From assembly GCF_004769635.1 (NCBI RefSeq), contig NZ_RQGH01000015.1:1-64000 (forward strand): a stretch of DNA of 64,000 nt. The letters run 5' to 3'. The notes under the pieces are model-generated. The model did no database searches, was not told the DNA's origin, and saw only the letters and a program-made list of their open reading frames with translations. Below are positions 17,707 through 28,404 of the stretch, in pieces. The translations under genes and the position numbers were made by a program. Within the stretch, counting starts at the first letter, position 1. Each line of letters opens with the position of its first letter. The stretch comes from Leptospira jelokensis (lineage in GTDB: Bacteria; Spirochaetota; Leptospiria; Leptospirales; Leptospiraceae).

Positions 17707-18327
17707 TAACATCTGTTTGATTTCATCCCGCGTTTTACCAGGATACAATCGGATTTGGTAGGTCACGAGGAATCGTGTGATGAGTGGACTACCATCTTTA
17801 GAAGAATGTTCATAATTAAAACGGGAAGCATCATTTTGGATGATTTTGGCAATGTCATTGATGCGGGGAACCCTTCTATCAAAAGCAATGGATTCCAATT
17901 TTCCCGTCACCGTGTTTAATCCAATTGAAATGATCCCATCATCCACAAAACTGAGTAGGTCGTACTTTTTCATTTCCTCTTTCGAAAGTTCATCCCCACC
18001 GGCATCTGGTTTCCTTCGGATTTTATCTGTGTGGCGGATTTGCCTCACCATATAGGAATCAGAGGCGATATAAACGCGGAAAACTTCTTGTGGGAGGTCA
18101 CTTTTCTTTTGGAAAAATGGAATTTCGCCTGTATGGTTTTGCACCTCTTCCCCTTTTTCATTTAAGATGATTTCCCCTTCGCCACCGGGTGGTGGGAGGA
18201 TGTCTTTTGGGGCTAGGTTATCGGTTTTCGTTTCGTCTGTCGTTTGGACCGAAGGTTCTTTTGTGGTTTGGCAAGAAACAAGGGAAAATAGGAAAACAAA
18301 AAGGACAGAGTGAAACAAAGATTTCAT
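17692..18327 (-). CDS. Uncharacterised lipoprotein
   Basis: This 211-residue protein has a clear lipoprotein signal peptide (MKSLFHSVLFVFLFSLVSC, Cys at residue 19), a Thr/Asp/Lys-rich linker to about residue 65, and a mixed alpha/beta domain with VFRVYIASDSYMVRQIRH, FVDDGIISIGLNTVTGKL and FLVTYQIRLYPGKTRDEI. I recognise no named domain. Its neighbours (LEA-like lipoprotein convergent, mgtE 62 bp upstream on the same strand) say little about its job. It is probably anchored in the inner leaflet of the outer membrane or in the periplasm. Confidence 0.75.
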   Translation of the reverse strand: MKSLFHSVLFVFLFSLVSCQTTKEPSVQTTDETKTDNLAPKDILPPPGGEGEIILNEKGEEVQNHTGEIPFFQKKSDLPQEVFRVYIASDSYMVRQIRHTDKIRRKPDAGGDELSKEEMKKYDLLSFVDDGIISIGLNTVTGKLESIAFDRRVPRINDIAKIIQNDASRFNYEHSSKDGSPLITRFLVTYQIRLYPGKTRDEIKQMLQKKK

Positions 18328-18389
18328 TTGGTCATCAGTATTTGGCGGTTTCTTCCACTGGCAAGAAATTTAAAGAAAAAGGACAATCC

Positions 18390-19793
18390 CTAAACCAAAT
18401 ATTTTGCGAAGACCGTGGCAAGTCCTAAGAAGAAGAAAAAACCACAAACATCTGTTGTGGCTGTGACAAAAATCGAAGATGCAATGGCTGGGTCAATTTT
18501 CATACTCTTTAAGAGAATGGGAACAAGGGAACCTACGAGGGAAGCAACCATCATATTCACAAACATTGCCGTTCCGACGACTAGGCCTAGGGTTAGGTTT
18601 CCCTTTACCAAATAAATCATGGTGAAGGTAACGGCTCCTAGGGCGAGCCCATTTAAAACCCCGATGGTGAACTCCTTTCGCACGGCGTCCCACCAATTGG
18701 AAAAAGATAAATCCCCTGTTGCAATGTTTCGTATTACAACTGTTACAGACTGTGTTCCTGCATTCCCACCAAGGCCTGCCACAATTGGCATTAGTGTTGC
18801 CAGTACAACAATTTGAGAAATGGTATCTTCAAAAAAAGCAACCACAGTCGAACTCACAAAGGCTGTGAGTAAGTTCACATTCAGCCAAACAATCCTTCTT
18901 TTGACAGATTGTAAGATGGGTGTAGACAACCTTTCATCTTCTGATACCCCTGCCATAAGGAGGATGTCCTCTGATGCTTCTTCTTCCACGATTTCTAATA
19001 CATCATCCACAGTGATCCGGCCAATGATACGGCCTAAATCATCTGTTACGGCGGCACTCACCAAATCGTACTTTTTAAAGGTATTGGCAACTTCCTCTTG
19101 GTCCACATCATAGTGGAATGCAAAAACAGAAAAGTTTGTGATCTTAGAAACCTTTGTATTAATGGGAGTGAGGAACAAATCTTTTAAAGGGATAAAACCT
19201 TCTAAAACACCGTCTTCATTGGTAACATACACTTGGTAGATGTCTTCGATTTCCTTGGCCTTTTTTCGGACATTGATGATCCCTTTTCTGACATTATCCG
19301 TGATGGTGACTGTGGCAAAGTCTTTTGACATGAGTCGTCCCGCCGAGTATTCACGGAAGCCAAGTTGGGATCTAATTTCAAAACTATCTGTTTTACTTAG
19401 GTTCGCAAGTACGAGTTCCCTTTTTGCACTTGGCAAATACGAAAGCAAGTAGGTGGTCTCATCGGTTTCAATATGCCCAATGGTTTTGGAAATCTCATCC
19501 ACGGAAAGTTCTTCCAAAAAGGACTCGAGTGTCTCCTCTTCCATTTTGATGAGAGAGTATGCTTGGTCTTCATAGGAAAGGAGACGGAATAAGTAGAGTT
19601 CCTCTTCTTTTTCTAGGTCTTTGAAAAGGGTGACCACGTCTGCGGGGTGAGCCCCATCAAGCATCGATTTAAGACTTGTTTGGTCTTTGGCCTCTATAGA
19701 AGTTTTGATTTGGTCGACAAAGTCTTCATAGGAATCACTGTCTCTATCGATTTTGATTCGGAATTCGGACTCTTTCTTTCTTTCTTCTTCCAT
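18390..19793 (-). CDS. mgtE: Magnesium transporter MgtE
   Basis: This 467-residue channel protein has the full MgtE build: an N-terminal superhelical domain (about 1-135; LLSYEDQAYSLIKMEEE type), two CBS domains (YSAGRLMSKDFATVTITDN and ITVDDVLEIVEEEASED), a connecting helix and five membrane helices with MPIVAGLGGNAGTQSVTV, the family signature of the pore. It imports Mg2+ and closes when cytosolic Mg2+ occupies the CBS/N domains. The start is at 19793, only 65 bp from the divergent ATG at 19859, so there is no room for a large leader such as an M-box riboswitch. Confidence 0.95.
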   Translation of the reverse strand: MEEERKKESEFRIKIDRDSDSYEDFVDQIKTSIEAKDQTSLKSMLDGAHPADVVTLFKDLEKEEELYLFRLLSYEDQAYSLIKMEEETLESFLEELSVDEISKTIGHIETDETTYLLSYLPSAKRELVLANLSKTDSFEIRSQLGFREYSAGRLMSKDFATVTITDNVRKGIINVRKKAKEIEDIYQVYVTNEDGVLEGFIPLKDLFLTPINTKVSKITNFSVFAFHYDVDQEEVANTFKKYDLVSAAVTDDLGRIIGRITVDDVLEIVEEEASEDILLMAGVSEDERLSTPILQSVKRRIVWLNVNLLTAFVSSTVVAFFEDTISQIVVLATLMPIVAGLGGNAGTQSVTVVIRNIATGDLSFSNWWDAVRKEFTIGVLNGLALGAVTFTMIYLVKGNLTLGLVVGTAMFVNMMVASLVGSLVPILLKSMKIDPAIASSIFVTATTDVCGFFFFLGLATVFAKYLV

Positions 19794-19858
19794 AAATCAG
19801 CGGATTTCCTGAATTTTCCAATTGACGGTTATGTCACGTGAACCATAGGCTATATCCT

Positions 19859-20551
19859 ATGTCGGCACGAGTTCCTTTTTTGAAAACGAATCTTTTTCTT
19901 CTGCTAGTTTTTTCACAATGTGTTCTCTTTGAACCAAAAATCAGCAAAGTCCCAGATGCCTATGTGCGGGAAGAAGTGATGAATTCGGAGCAAAAAAATG
20001 CAACGAAGATCCTCACCGAAAAAATCATCAAATTGAATAACGAAGTTGCAAACCAAAGAAAAGCAAATGCTCTCACAAGCCAGGCCATCAAAATTTCATC
20101 GGCCAAAGTAAACAAACATGCTGCTGAAAGGGATTTAAAACGTACGAAGGAATCCTACTTTACCTTAAAAGAAGACCTAGTGTCTGCGAAACGATACCTA
20201 GAGGAAAGCCAAACGGTTGAATTGGAAAGAGCGAAAGAAGAAACCAGATACAAAACCTGGGTACAAAAAGAAAAAGAAGACAAAGCTTATTTGGAAATGA
20301 AAGAAGCAGCTTTGGGTGAGCTTATCGCAGAACTAGAGTTAGTACGTTCCGAGATCGCTGTAAAATTCCAAGAATCCCAAGGAAAAACTCCAGCAGATCC
20401 CGAATACATCAAAAAAGAAATATACGAAACCCAATACGCCGAAAAAAAGTCGGATGCCAGAAGGCGACTCTCGAATTGGGAACGTGTGAAATCGGAAGCA
20501 CCAAGTTTACCGAAAGTCAATTTAGAGGATAGTTTTGATGACTCAAAATAA
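19859..20551 (+). CDS. Coiled-coil lipoprotein
   Basis: This protein has 230 residues from the ATG at 19859. That start gives a hydrophobic leader (FLKTNLFLLLVFSQC) with a relaxed leptospiral lipobox at FSQC. A GTG 21 bp upstream would add seven residues that spoil the leader. The rest is a long charged coiled coil (about 45-190; EVANQRKANALTSQAIKIS, ERAKEETRYKTWVQKEKED) with few hydrophobic patches. No enzyme domain is seen. It overlaps the OmpA/coiled-coil gene by 14 bp, so the two are probably made together and may pair in the periplasm. A TTGACG (19822-19827) about 18 bp upstream of TAGGCT could be the promoter, leaving almost no leader before the ATG. Confidence 0.7.
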   Translation: MSARVPFLKTNLFLLLVFSQCVLFEPKISKVPDAYVREEVMNSEQKNATKILTEKIIKLNNEVANQRKANALTSQAIKISSAKVNKHAAERDLKRTKESYFTLKEDLVSAKRYLEESQTVELERAKEETRYKTWVQKEKEDKAYLEMKEAALGELIAELELVRSEIAVKFQESQGKTPADPEYIKKEIYETQYAEKKSDARRRLSNWERVKSEAPSLPKVNLEDSFDDSK

Positions 20552-21602
20552 AAATTTTTTCCAGCTTCTCCTTTCCATTTGCCTCCTCTTTTTTGGTTTC
20601 CTTTCCCCTTCTTCGGTCCATGCAGATTGGGTCTACTTCCCTTACGAGTACAACCAAATTTACAAAGAAAAATATGCCTTGGAATTGGAACTCGCTGATA
20701 TCCGCAAACAACACCAGAATGAACTGATCCGTTTAGAAGAAGAAAAAAAGGAACTCCAATCCCAGATCCGTAATCTTACAGAAGATTTAGAACTCGAAAA
20801 ACGAAATCGTGCCAAAGAACAAGATGAGTATTCCGATAAACTCAGAGATTACGACATGCGACTCCGAAGCATTGAAAAAAAAGGTACGGATAAAGAACGT
20901 ACGCTTGCGGACGAAAACAGAAAACGTGAAGAGAAAGACAGAGCAGAAATTGATAGTCTGAAACGAAAGTTAGAAGAAAAAGAACGAGAGTGTTTGCAAA
21001 AAGAACAAAAACTCCGTGAATCTTACGAATCCAAAATGGATGAACTAAAAGAAAGGATTCGTAACTTAGAAGAAGAGTTAGCAAACCTTCGTAAACTAAC
21101 AAAAGAACAAAAACGAGAACTGGAAAGGTTATCCGAACAAACCAAAGAATTTGAAGAGAAACTTGCAAAAGAAATCACTTCAGGGCAAATCCGTCTGAAA
21201 CGATTCCACAACAAACTCATCATCAATATCGATGATAAAATTTCTTTTGATAGTGGTTCTTCGGAATTGAAGCCCGCCATCCTCCCTGCCATCGAAAAAA
21301 TTCGGGATATTTTGGCCTCGTACCCTGAAAACTACATCGTTGTGGAAGGGCATACGGACAATGTTCCCATCAAAACAAAATTTCGCAACAACTGGCATCT
21401 TTCCAGCGAACGGGCATTAGCAGTTCTCGAATTCATTTTGCAAAATAAAAGTTTAAACCCAAAAAACTTTTCCAGTGCTGGTTATGGAGAATACCAACCC
21501 ATTGTCCCCAATAGCACCAAAGAAAACAAAGCACTGAACCGAAGGGTAGACATTGTTGTGATTCCAAGAGCGGCAAATTCACTCGGTAATAATCATGACT
21601 AA
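20538..21602 (+). CDS. OmpA-family protein with long coiled coil
   Basis: This exported protein has 354 residues: a signal peptide (FFQLLLSICLLFFGFLS, cleavage after VHA), a long coiled coil (about 50-220; EKRNRAKEQDEYSDKLRDY and similar heptads), then a C-terminal OmpA-like peptidoglycan-binding domain (about 235-345) with VVEGHTDNVPIK, NWHLSSERALAVLE and NRRVDIVVI. The coil could span the periplasm to reach the cell wall, as in PomB/MotB-like or PcsB-like spacers. The ATG at 20538 follows a GAGG ribosome site by 10 nt. It overlaps the upstream coiled-coil lipoprotein gene and, by 8 bp, the CDF transporter, so the three form one operon. Confidence 0.85.
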   Translation: MTQNKNFFQLLLSICLLFFGFLSPSSVHADWVYFPYEYNQIYKEKYALELELADIRKQHQNELIRLEEEKKELQSQIRNLTEDLELEKRNRAKEQDEYSDKLRDYDMRLRSIEKKGTDKERTLADENRKREEKDRAEIDSLKRKLEEKERECLQKEQKLRESYESKMDELKERIRNLEEELANLRKLTKEQKRELERLSEQTKEFEEKLAKEITSGQIRLKRFHNKLIINIDDKISFDSGSSELKPAILPAIEKIRDILASYPENYIVVEGHTDNVPIKTKFRNNWHLSSERALAVLEFILQNKSLNPKNFSSAGYGEYQPIVPNSTKENKALNRRVDIVVIPRAANSLGNNHD

Positions 21603-22578
21603 CAAACGACCCAAACGGAAAAAACTAATCTTCTACTTAAGTCTTTCTGGACTTTTATCCATCATGATATTTTTTATCGAATGGGTTGGATCTAAAGAAA
21701 GTGGGAGTTTGGCTTTATTTGCAGATGCAGGTCATATCTTTGCCGACATATTTGCTCACCTCATTTCCCTTTTTGCCCTTCTCGTTGCGTCAAAAAAACC
21801 AAATGCAAAGTATCCGTTTGGTTTCCATCGATTCGAAGTGATCGCCGCGTTTTTAAATGGCTTACTTCTCATTGCCATCTCCGTTTTTATTTTATATGAA
21901 AGTTATATGCGTTATTATGGAAACGCGGATGTAGAAGCTGAAACCATGCTTGTCTATTCCCTGATTGGTTTTGGAATCAATTTGATTTCCGCGGGACTAC
22001 TTGTGGGCGTAAGCAAAACAAGCCTCAATTTAAAGTCAGCCTATTTGCATGTCCTGAGTGATTTACTGGGAACTTTAGCGGTGATATTTGGTGCCCTTCT
22101 CATTCGATTCACCGGGATCAAACAGGTGGACAGCATCCTCAGTATCTTACTTGGACTTTTTATTTTAAAAACCTCTTATGGAATTGTCAAAGAATCAATC
22201 CAAATCCTAATTGAAGCAGATACCAGTGAGTTTGATAAAGAACATTTGCTCGCTCATACCAAGGTTTTGGATGGAATCCATTCCGTGCCTAAAATTACTG
22301 TTCGTAAACTTACATCTGGTGTGTTTTCAGTGGAAATACAAGTGGCTGTCAAAGAGAATGCAAATAGAGATAGAATCACATTTGAAATTCATAAAGTACT
22401 AAAGGAAGAATTCGGTGTGCCATTTGTGTCGGTTGAAATCATCTCTGCAGCCATTTTACAAAAATTGGATTCCCTTACGATCCGAGAATCAGAACGAGAA
22501 TTTGGACACCATGGCCATGAACATGGTCATGCCCACGATCATAAAGGAAAACACTCCCACCACCACGCCCACCATTGA
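21595..22578 (+). CDS. Cation diffusion facilitator, zinc-type exporter
   Basis: This 327-residue CDF transporter has six membrane helices, the metal sites of the zinc subgroup (ADAGHIFAD in helix 2 and HVLSDLLG in helix 5, both HxxxD) and a cytoplasmic dimerising domain. The C-terminus is very His-rich (residues about 302-327), a likely Zn2+ sink or sensor. CDF proteins of this type expel Zn2+ (or Cd2+/Co2+) by proton antiport. The gene overlaps the OmpA-like gene by 8 bp. Why a metal exporter travels with two coiled-coil envelope proteins is not clear. Confidence 0.92.
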   Translation: MTNKRPKRKKLIFYLSLSGLLSIMIFFIEWVGSKESGSLALFADAGHIFADIFAHLISLFALLVASKKPNAKYPFGFHRFEVIAAFLNGLLLIAISVFILYESYMRYYGNADVEAETMLVYSLIGFGINLISAGLLVGVSKTSLNLKSAYLHVLSDLLGTLAVIFGALLIRFTGIKQVDSILSILLGLFILKTSYGIVKESIQILIEADTSEFDKEHLLAHTKVLDGIHSVPKITVRKLTSGVFSVEIQVAVKENANRDRITFEIHKVLKEEFGVPFVSVEIISAAILQKLDSLTIRESEREFGHHGHEHGHAHDHKGKHSHHHAHH

Positions 22579-22662
22579 GTTCCGTAGGCAATGTTCCTTC
22601 CACCAATGGAGAGAGGAAGGTTTTGGACCAAATGTCCGCCATTGGAAAAGAAAATGCAAATT

Positions 22663-23709
22663 TTAGGATTTTCTATCCATTTGGTTAGTTGTGGTTCGCT
22701 TTTTCTTTTGGACTAAGTACTTGGTCAAACTATCTTCCCAAAGGAAAAGTTGCCAATCAGGGTCATTGGATTTTAAATCCTCTCCTGATTCTAACCCAAA
22801 ATGTTTTGTGACGGAACTGATAAGTGGTGAAATGGGATAGGGAACCGCTTCCAATAATGGTTCGGTTGTGGGGTTTCCAACCAAACCTCTTAAAAACCCC
22901 TCTTGCCAATCCACCAAACGATCCCTTTCTCCTTTGATCCCTTTGTCCCTTTCACTGAGTGGTTTTGTTTTGCCGATGAGTAAGGAAACGAGGGAACACA
23001 ACTCTTTTAAGCGGAGTTCCAATCCCAAACTTCCATAGTTTGCAAGGAGGAGATTCTCTTCTGGAATGGGTAATCCACTAAATTGGATACGTAAATGGCT
23101 CACTTGTGGTGTAAATTCAGTATAAAAGATTCTTTTTTCGATGAGATTCGGATGATCAGACTCTTTCGGAATGGAAACGAAATAGAGAGGGTAAACCTCT
23201 TCTTTTTTCGTAACCCAAAAGATAAAGTCTGCTTCACCACCATTGGTAATAAAAGATTTAATGCCCGTTAATTGGTTATCATCTATACCTGATTGGAGTT
23301 TTTTTAATTTTCCGTCAAACCCTGGCTCACTCACACCAACTGCCAGGATGAGGATAGGATCTTTTCCTAAAAATGCATTCCATAAAAAATGGGATCCTGG
23401 TTCTTTGTACCGAGACGCATTTAAAATTCCACCGGCTACATTCACTTCCACCATACAAGCAAGCGCCAAGGAAACTCCAAACGGTTCCTCGGCTAAGGAA
23501 GAAAGCTTTTTTTGAAACTCGTAATAACTCTCTTTCCCTAAGATAAAATCATAAAAACCGGCTGAATGTAAGTAGGGTTTCCAACTGCGGTAAAAGTTTA
23601 AGGGAGGACTATCTCCCAGATTTCTCAAATAACCTTTTGGGTAAATCGAATCGTTGTCACCCCATTTGGAAAATAAATGAAATGGGGAAGGATCGTTAGT
23701 TCCATTCAC
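22663..23709 (-). CDS. Divergent acyl-CoA dehydrogenase-like protein
   Basis: This 348-residue protein resembles a weak acyl-CoA dehydrogenase. GVSLALACMVEVNVAG corresponds to the helix before the flavin site, LILAVGVSEPGFDG to the tEpgaGS flavin-binding motif, and GIKSFITNGGEADFIFWVT to the GxKxxITNg substrate strand. The C-terminal helical domain is short and the catalytic Glu cannot be placed. Length is below the usual 380-400. It lies 5 bp downstream of uvrA on the same strand and so shares its transcript, an odd pairing. It may have lost activity or act on an unusual acyl substrate. Confidence 0.6.
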   Translation of the reverse strand: MNGTNDPSPFHLFSKWGDNDSIYPKGYLRNLGDSPPLNFYRSWKPYLHSAGFYDFILGKESYYEFQKKLSSLAEEPFGVSLALACMVEVNVAGGILNASRYKEPGSHFLWNAFLGKDPILILAVGVSEPGFDGKLKKLQSGIDDNQLTGIKSFITNGGEADFIFWVTKKEEVYPLYFVSIPKESDHPNLIEKRIFYTEFTPQVSHLRIQFSGLPIPEENLLLANYGSLGLELRLKELCSLVSLLIGKTKPLSERDKGIKGERDRLVDWQEGFLRGLVGNPTTEPLLEAVPYPISPLISSVTKHFGLESGEDLKSNDPDWQLFLWEDSLTKYLVQKKKRTTTNQMDRKS

Positions 23710-23714
23710 AAATT

Positions 23715-26606
23715 TTATTTTCCCTTTCGTTTCGCCATTTTGGCATCCAATTCTTTTTCCTCTTGTAAGACTTTCTTCAAGTATTGTCCTGTAAAGGATG
23801 CTTTCACTGCAGAAACCTCTTCTGGAGTCCCTGTGGCAATGACTTCTCCCCCACCATCTCCGCCTTCCGGCCCGATGTCGATGATGTAATCCGCAGCTTT
23901 GATGACATCTAAGTTATGTTCAATGATCACCATTGAATTCCCTTTCTCCACTAATACCTGTAAAACGGATAATAATTTTTCAATGTCCTCAAAATGTAGG
24001 CCTGTCGTCGGCTCATCCAAAATATAAAGTGTTTTTCCCGTTGGTCGTTTGGAAAGTTCTGTGGAGAGTTTGATCCTTTGTGCTTCCCCACCAGAAAAGG
24101 TTGTGGCAGCTTGTCCGAGTTTGATGTACCCTAAACCAACATCCATCAGTGTATCCAATTTCCGTTTGAGATTCGGGATATTTTCAAAGAATACAACGGC
24201 TTCCTCTACAGTCATCCCAAGTACATCCGAAATATTTTTCCCTTTGTACTTTACCTCTAGGGTCTCACGATTGTATCGTTTGCCTTTGCAAACCTCACAT
24301 TCCACATAGATGTCAGGCAAAAAATGCATTTCGATTTTTAAGATCCCATCACCTTCACATTTCTCACACCTTCCACCAGCCACATTGAAACTGAAACGCC
24401 CAGGCCCATAGCCGCGCACCTTCGCTTCTTCCAGTCCACTATAAAGATCCCTTATAAATGTAAACAATCCAGTGTAAGTTGCTGGGTTCGAACGAGGGGT
24501 CCTTCCGATAGCAGATTGGTCAATATTGATGACCTTATCGATTTGGTCTTTGCCAAGGATTTTTTTGTGTTTGCCTGGGACCAGTTTCATACCCATCACA
24601 GAACTTGCCAGTTCCTTGTACAAAATTTCGTTGATAAGAGTGGACTTACCAGACCCAGAGACTCCCGTAACGACTGTTAACGTTCCAAGTGGGATGGAAA
24701 CGTCTACATTCTTTAGGTTGTTATGTGTTGCGCCTGTAATCTTTAAAAATTTCCCATTCCCCACTCGCCTGGTATCAGGTTTTGAGATACGTTTTTCTCC
24801 AGACAAAAATTTACCTGTCACAGAGTGTTTGTCTTTTTTGATTTGTTCGGGGGTTCCGAAGGCCACAATTTCGCCGCCATGGACTCCAGCACCAGGACCC
24901 ATGTCCACAATGTAATCTGCTTCTTCCATGGTCTCTTTGTCATGTTCCACGACAAGTACCGTATTCCCTAAGTTCCTTAAACCTTTTAAGGTTTGGACAA
25001 GTTTCGTATTGTCCCTTTGGTGGAGTCCAATGGATGGTTCATCTAGGATATAAAGCACTCCCATAAGCCTAGATCCAATTTGAGTGGCAAGCCGAATGCG
25101 TTGCATTTCACCACCAGAAAGTGTGCCAGCCGATCGACTTAAATTCAAGTACCCAACTCCTACATCATTTAAGAAGTGGAGCCTTTGCAAAATTTCTTTT
25201 AAAATGGGTTTCGAAATTGTATCTTCAGCCCCTTTGTATTCGGATTTTTTTGTGAACTCTAAGGCCTTTTCAATGGAAAAACCAGTATATGCATCAATCC
25301 CTATGCCTTGTACTTTGACGGCGAGGGCTTCCTTTCGCAAACGTTTTCCATTGCACTCCTCACAATCGTGGTTCGTCATAAAGGATTCAAACCATTGGCG
25401 CATCGAATCTGATTTGGTTTCCTTGTAACGGCGTTTTAGATTGGGGATCACTCCTTCATAATTTCTAGAAAATTCATAATGGGAATTGGCCCCCCGGAAA
25501 TCATAATCAATATGAATGGATGCATCTCCATGCAAAATTGTATTTCTAACTTTCTCAGGTAAGTCCTTCCAAGATGTATTTAAATTAAATTTTAATTTTT
25601 TCGATAACGCTTGTATGGTGGCCATATACCAATACGAATTGGATTTGGATCCTCCCCATGCTTCGATACAACCTTCGGCAAGAGAAGCCTCTCGATCGGT
25701 AACGAGGAGTGCTTCGTCAAACTCCAGTAGTGCACCAAGTCCATCACAATTGGAGCAGGCACCAAATGGCGAATTAAAGGAAAATAACCTCGGTGTGAGT
25801 TCAGGGATACTCACATCATCACATTTGGGACAGGATAGTTTTTGGGAAAACAAATGGTCTTTTTCTCCGTCCTCCACGACGACAATCCCATCTGCCGTTT
25901 TTAAAGCTGTTTCCACAGAGTCGGACAACCGAGATTGGATTCCCGGTTTCATCACAATCCGGTCCACAACGATATCAATGTCTGCTTTGAAATTTTTTTT
26001 CAAAGGGATTTCATCCTCTAGTGAGTACACTTCTCCATTCACACGGACTCGGTTGAATCCTTCTTTTTTGAATCGTTCGAGGACCTCCTTGTGTTCTCCT
26101 TTTTTCCCTTGGATGACAGGGGCTAGGATTTGTAATTTGGTCCCTTCTGGAAAAACATTGATCCGATCAGTGATTTGGTCGACAGACAAACTTGAAATTG
26201 CTGTCCCACACTTAGGGCAATGTGGTTTTCCGACACGAGCGTATAACAATCGCAAGTAGTCATAAATTTCTGTGACAGTTCCAACAGTAGAACGAGGGTT
26301 ACGGTGTGTGGTTTTTTGTTCGATGGAAATTGCGGGGCTTAATCCCTCAATTTGGTCCACTTCTGGTTTTTCCATTTGGCCAAGGAATTGCCGAGCGTAA
26401 CTGGAAAGAGATTCCACATACCGCCGTTGCCCTTCTGCATAAATGGTATCAAAGGCAAGGGACGACTTTCCCGATCCAGACAATCCAGTGATGACCACTA
26501 GTTTGTCCCTCGGAATGTCTAGGTTTAGGTTTTTTAGGTTATGTTCACGGGCGCCACGAATACGAATAAAGGAATCCACATCGGATAGCTTGTTTTCCTC
26601 TTTCAT
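23715..26606 (-). CDS. uvrA: Excinuclease ABC subunit A (UvrA)
   Basis: UvrA (963 residues) is the damage-scanning ATPase of nucleotide excision repair and loads UvrB. Both ABC modules are intact: Walker A at [14 protein letters not shown] and [14 protein letters not shown]; signatures [15 protein letters not shown] and [14 protein letters not shown]; Walker [13 protein letters not shown] and [12 protein letters not shown]. The zinc modules are present (CPKCGTAIS with CPKCDD, and CEKCEGDG with CEVCKGKRY). Length is normal. It starts 20 bp from the divergent sppA start. It works with Mfd, which is also in this window. Confidence 0.98.
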   Translation of the reverse strand: MKEENKLSDVDSFIRIRGAREHNLKNLNLDIPRDKLVVITGLSGSGKSSLAFDTIYAEGQRRYVESLSSYARQFLGQMEKPEVDQIEGLSPAISIEQKTTHRNPRSTVGTVTEIYDYLRLLYARVGKPHCPKCGTAISSLSVDQITDRINVFPEGTKLQILAPVIQGKKGEHKEVLERFKKEGFNRVRVNGEVYSLEDEIPLKKNFKADIDIVVDRIVMKPGIQSRLSDSVETALKTADGIVVVEDGEKDHLFSQKLSCPKCDDVSIPELTPRLFSFNSPFGACSNCDGLGALLEFDEALLVTDREASLAEGCIEAWGGSKSNSYWYMATIQALSKKLKFNLNTSWKDLPEKVRNTILHGDASIHIDYDFRGANSHYEFSRNYEGVIPNLKRRYKETKSDSMRQWFESFMTNHDCEECNGKRLRKEALAVKVQGIGIDAYTGFSIEKALEFTKKSEYKGAEDTISKPILKEILQRLHFLNDVGVGYLNLSRSAGTLSGGEMQRIRLATQIGSRLMGVLYILDEPSIGLHQRDNTKLVQTLKGLRNLGNTVLVVEHDKETMEEADYIVDMGPGAGVHGGEIVAFGTPEQIKKDKHSVTGKFLSGEKRISKPDTRRVGNGKFLKITGATHNNLKNVDVSIPLGTLTVVTGVSGSGKSTLINEILYKELASSVMGMKLVPGKHKKILGKDQIDKVINIDQSAIGRTPRSNPATYTGLFTFIRDLYSGLEEAKVRGYGPGRFSFNVAGGRCEKCEGDGILKIEMHFLPDIYVECEVCKGKRYNRETLEVKYKGKNISDVLGMTVEEAVVFFENIPNLKRKLDTLMDVGLGYIKLGQAATTFSGGEAQRIKLSTELSKRPTGKTLYILDEPTTGLHFEDIEKLLSVLQVLVEKGNSMVIIEHNLDVIKAADYIIDIGPEGGDGGGEVIATGTPEEVSAVKASFTGQYLKKVLQEEKELDAKMAKRKGK

Positions 26607-26626
26607 TCTGGAAAGAATTTTAAGGA

Positions 26627-28279
26627 ATGGAGGGAAGAGGACATCCCGTGTTTCGAATTCTTTTTTTCATCCTTTTTTTACCATTTCGAGTTTTGTACCT
26701 GATTTACCTACGTCTAAGCCTCCTCTTGCAACGAGGGCGTGAAGTTTATGAATTGGAAATGCCACCGACTTTTGAGGATTCTTATAAATCCTTTTTCGTC
26801 AAAAAACTCCAAGGCAAAGAAGAAACCATCACAAGATTAGAGCTCCTTGTATTACTGAAAACCATAGAGAAAAATCCAAAAATCAAAACCCTAGATATCA
26901 GTTTACCTCCTTTGGAATGGACACTTTCGGAATTTTATGAAATTAGAAACGAACTGATAAACATCCGAAACGCTGGGAAAACCATTCGCATGTTTGCCAA
27001 AGAAGGAGGTCTTGGAAGTTTACTTTTACTCACAGCCTCGAGTGAAGCATACCTCGCTCCCGAATCAGAATTTATGGTCCTACTTCCGAGCGCCGAACCC
27101 ATGTTTTATGGCAAATTCTTAAAAACCTGGGGGATTGAAGTGCAAGCCTTTGCCTCGGGTCCCTACAAATCCTTTGCGGAAAGTTTTACACGAGGTGAGT
27201 TCTCAAAAGAAGCAAAGAAAAATTTAGAAACACTCGTGATTGACCTTCGCAAAAAAATTCTAGATGCCCTAACCAATGGGAATAAGAACCTAGAGCCACT
27301 CTTTTACAAACCGATGTTATCTGCAGATGACTTACTTACTGAAGCTGTGGTCCAAGGAATCAAAACAGAAACGGAATTTTTTTCTTCTGATCGAAAGCTA
27401 TTTTCACCGAATTTCCCTGCACTTTACCAAACGATTCAGGAATTTTCACTTTTCCCCAAACGCAAACAAGAAGTGGTCATCCTTCCCATTGATGGTGGGA
27501 TAACGGGTGGGGACTACCTACATAAAAATAGAGAAAACGGAAAAATTGAAGCATTTTCTCTTATTCCCACATTAAAAGCATTAGGTGAGGATAAAAAAAT
27601 CAAAGCAGTCATCTTGGAAATTTCTTCACCAGGTGGGTCCGCCTTTTATTCCGAACAAATCCACCAGGAAATTTTGGAATTAAAAAAATCAAAGTTGGTT
27701 ACTGCTTATTTTAAAGACACTGTCGCAAGTGGTGGCTACTACATAGCCACTGCGGCTGATTACATCACAGCATCCCCTGTTTGCATCACAGGTTCCATTG
27801 GAGCTGTGAGCATCCGAGCGAACTTACAAAAACTCTATAAAAAGTTCCATTTGAATAAAGAAGCCGTGGGGTTTTATCCCTTTCGAGACATTCATTCTGA
27901 GTTCCAACCCCTCTCCAAACAGAGTGTCCAGTATTTAGAATCCCAAATCAAAAAGATTGAAGCATTGTTTTACAAACGAGTGTCAGAGGGAAGAAATATC
28001 CCATTATCCGATCTTCCGAAAATTGGAATGGGTCGAGTATATCTCCCTAGTACAGAAAATCAAATTGTAGATTCGCTTGGGGGCCTACTCGATGCCATCA
28101 GTTTCGTCAAAGAAAAATTAGGTGGGAAAGCCATCTACCTAACAGAAGAACTCCCAGCTTACAATCTCAAAAATAAAATCCCCCTCCTAGGTGGGTTATT
28201 GTCTGAGTTACAGCTTTTGGAATCCCTTGGAGAAGTATCCCTTCTCTCCCATACAAAACTTCATTGGAAAAATCGGTAA
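26627..28279 (+). CDS. sppA: Signal peptide peptidase SppA (S49, long form)
   Basis: This 550-residue protein belongs to the long SppA type with two S49 halves and one N-terminal membrane helix ([18 protein letters not shown]). The catalytic dyad can be read: the Lys in [16 protein letters not shown] of the first half, and the Ser in [17 protein letters not shown] of the second. [16 protein letters not shown] follows, as in the family. SppA degrades leftover signal peptides in the membrane. It is divergent from uvrA and ends 125 bp before the convergent tsaC gene; the gap holds nothing I can assign. Confidence 0.92.
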   Translation: MEGRGHPVFRILFFILFLPFRVLYLIYLRLSLLLQRGREVYELEMPPTFEDSYKSFFVKKLQGKEETITRLELLVLLKTIEKNPKIKTLDISLPPLEWTLSEFYEIRNELINIRNAGKTIRMFAKEGGLGSLLLLTASSEAYLAPESEFMVLLPSAEPMFYGKFLKTWGIEVQAFASGPYKSFAESFTRGEFSKEAKKNLETLVIDLRKKILDALTNGNKNLEPLFYKPMLSADDLLTEAVVQGIKTETEFFSSDRKLFSPNFPALYQTIQEFSLFPKRKQEVVILPIDGGITGGDYLHKNRENGKIEAFSLIPTLKALGEDKKIKAVILEISSPGGSAFYSEQIHQEILELKKSKLVTAYFKDTVASGGYYIATAADYITASPVCITGSIGAVSIRANLQKLYKKFHLNKEAVGFYPFRDIHSEFQPLSKQSVQYLESQIKKIEALFYKRVSEGRNIPLSDLPKIGMGRVYLPSTENQIVDSLGGLLDAISFVKEKLGGKAIYLTEELPAYNLKNKIPLLGGLLSELQLLESLGEVSLLSHTKLHWKNR

Positions 28280-28404
28280 GGAAAAAAAAGGTGGGAACGA
28301 AACGGGGAACCATCAGAAGAGTTTTACAAATACCACCACTCTGAACGAAAGAATACTGAAGTGAACTTGTCCCTATCAATCCGATTCTAAAAATGGAATC
28401 GAAT

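Noticed and set aside
19794..19858. M-box or other riboswitch before mgtE
   Set aside because: Only about 65 bp separate mgtE from the divergent gene, too short for an M-box.
25516..26259. Long open reading on the plus strand inside uvrA (247 codons)
   Set aside because: It is antisense to conserved uvrA sequence, with composition that mirrors it, and has no ribosome site or family motif.
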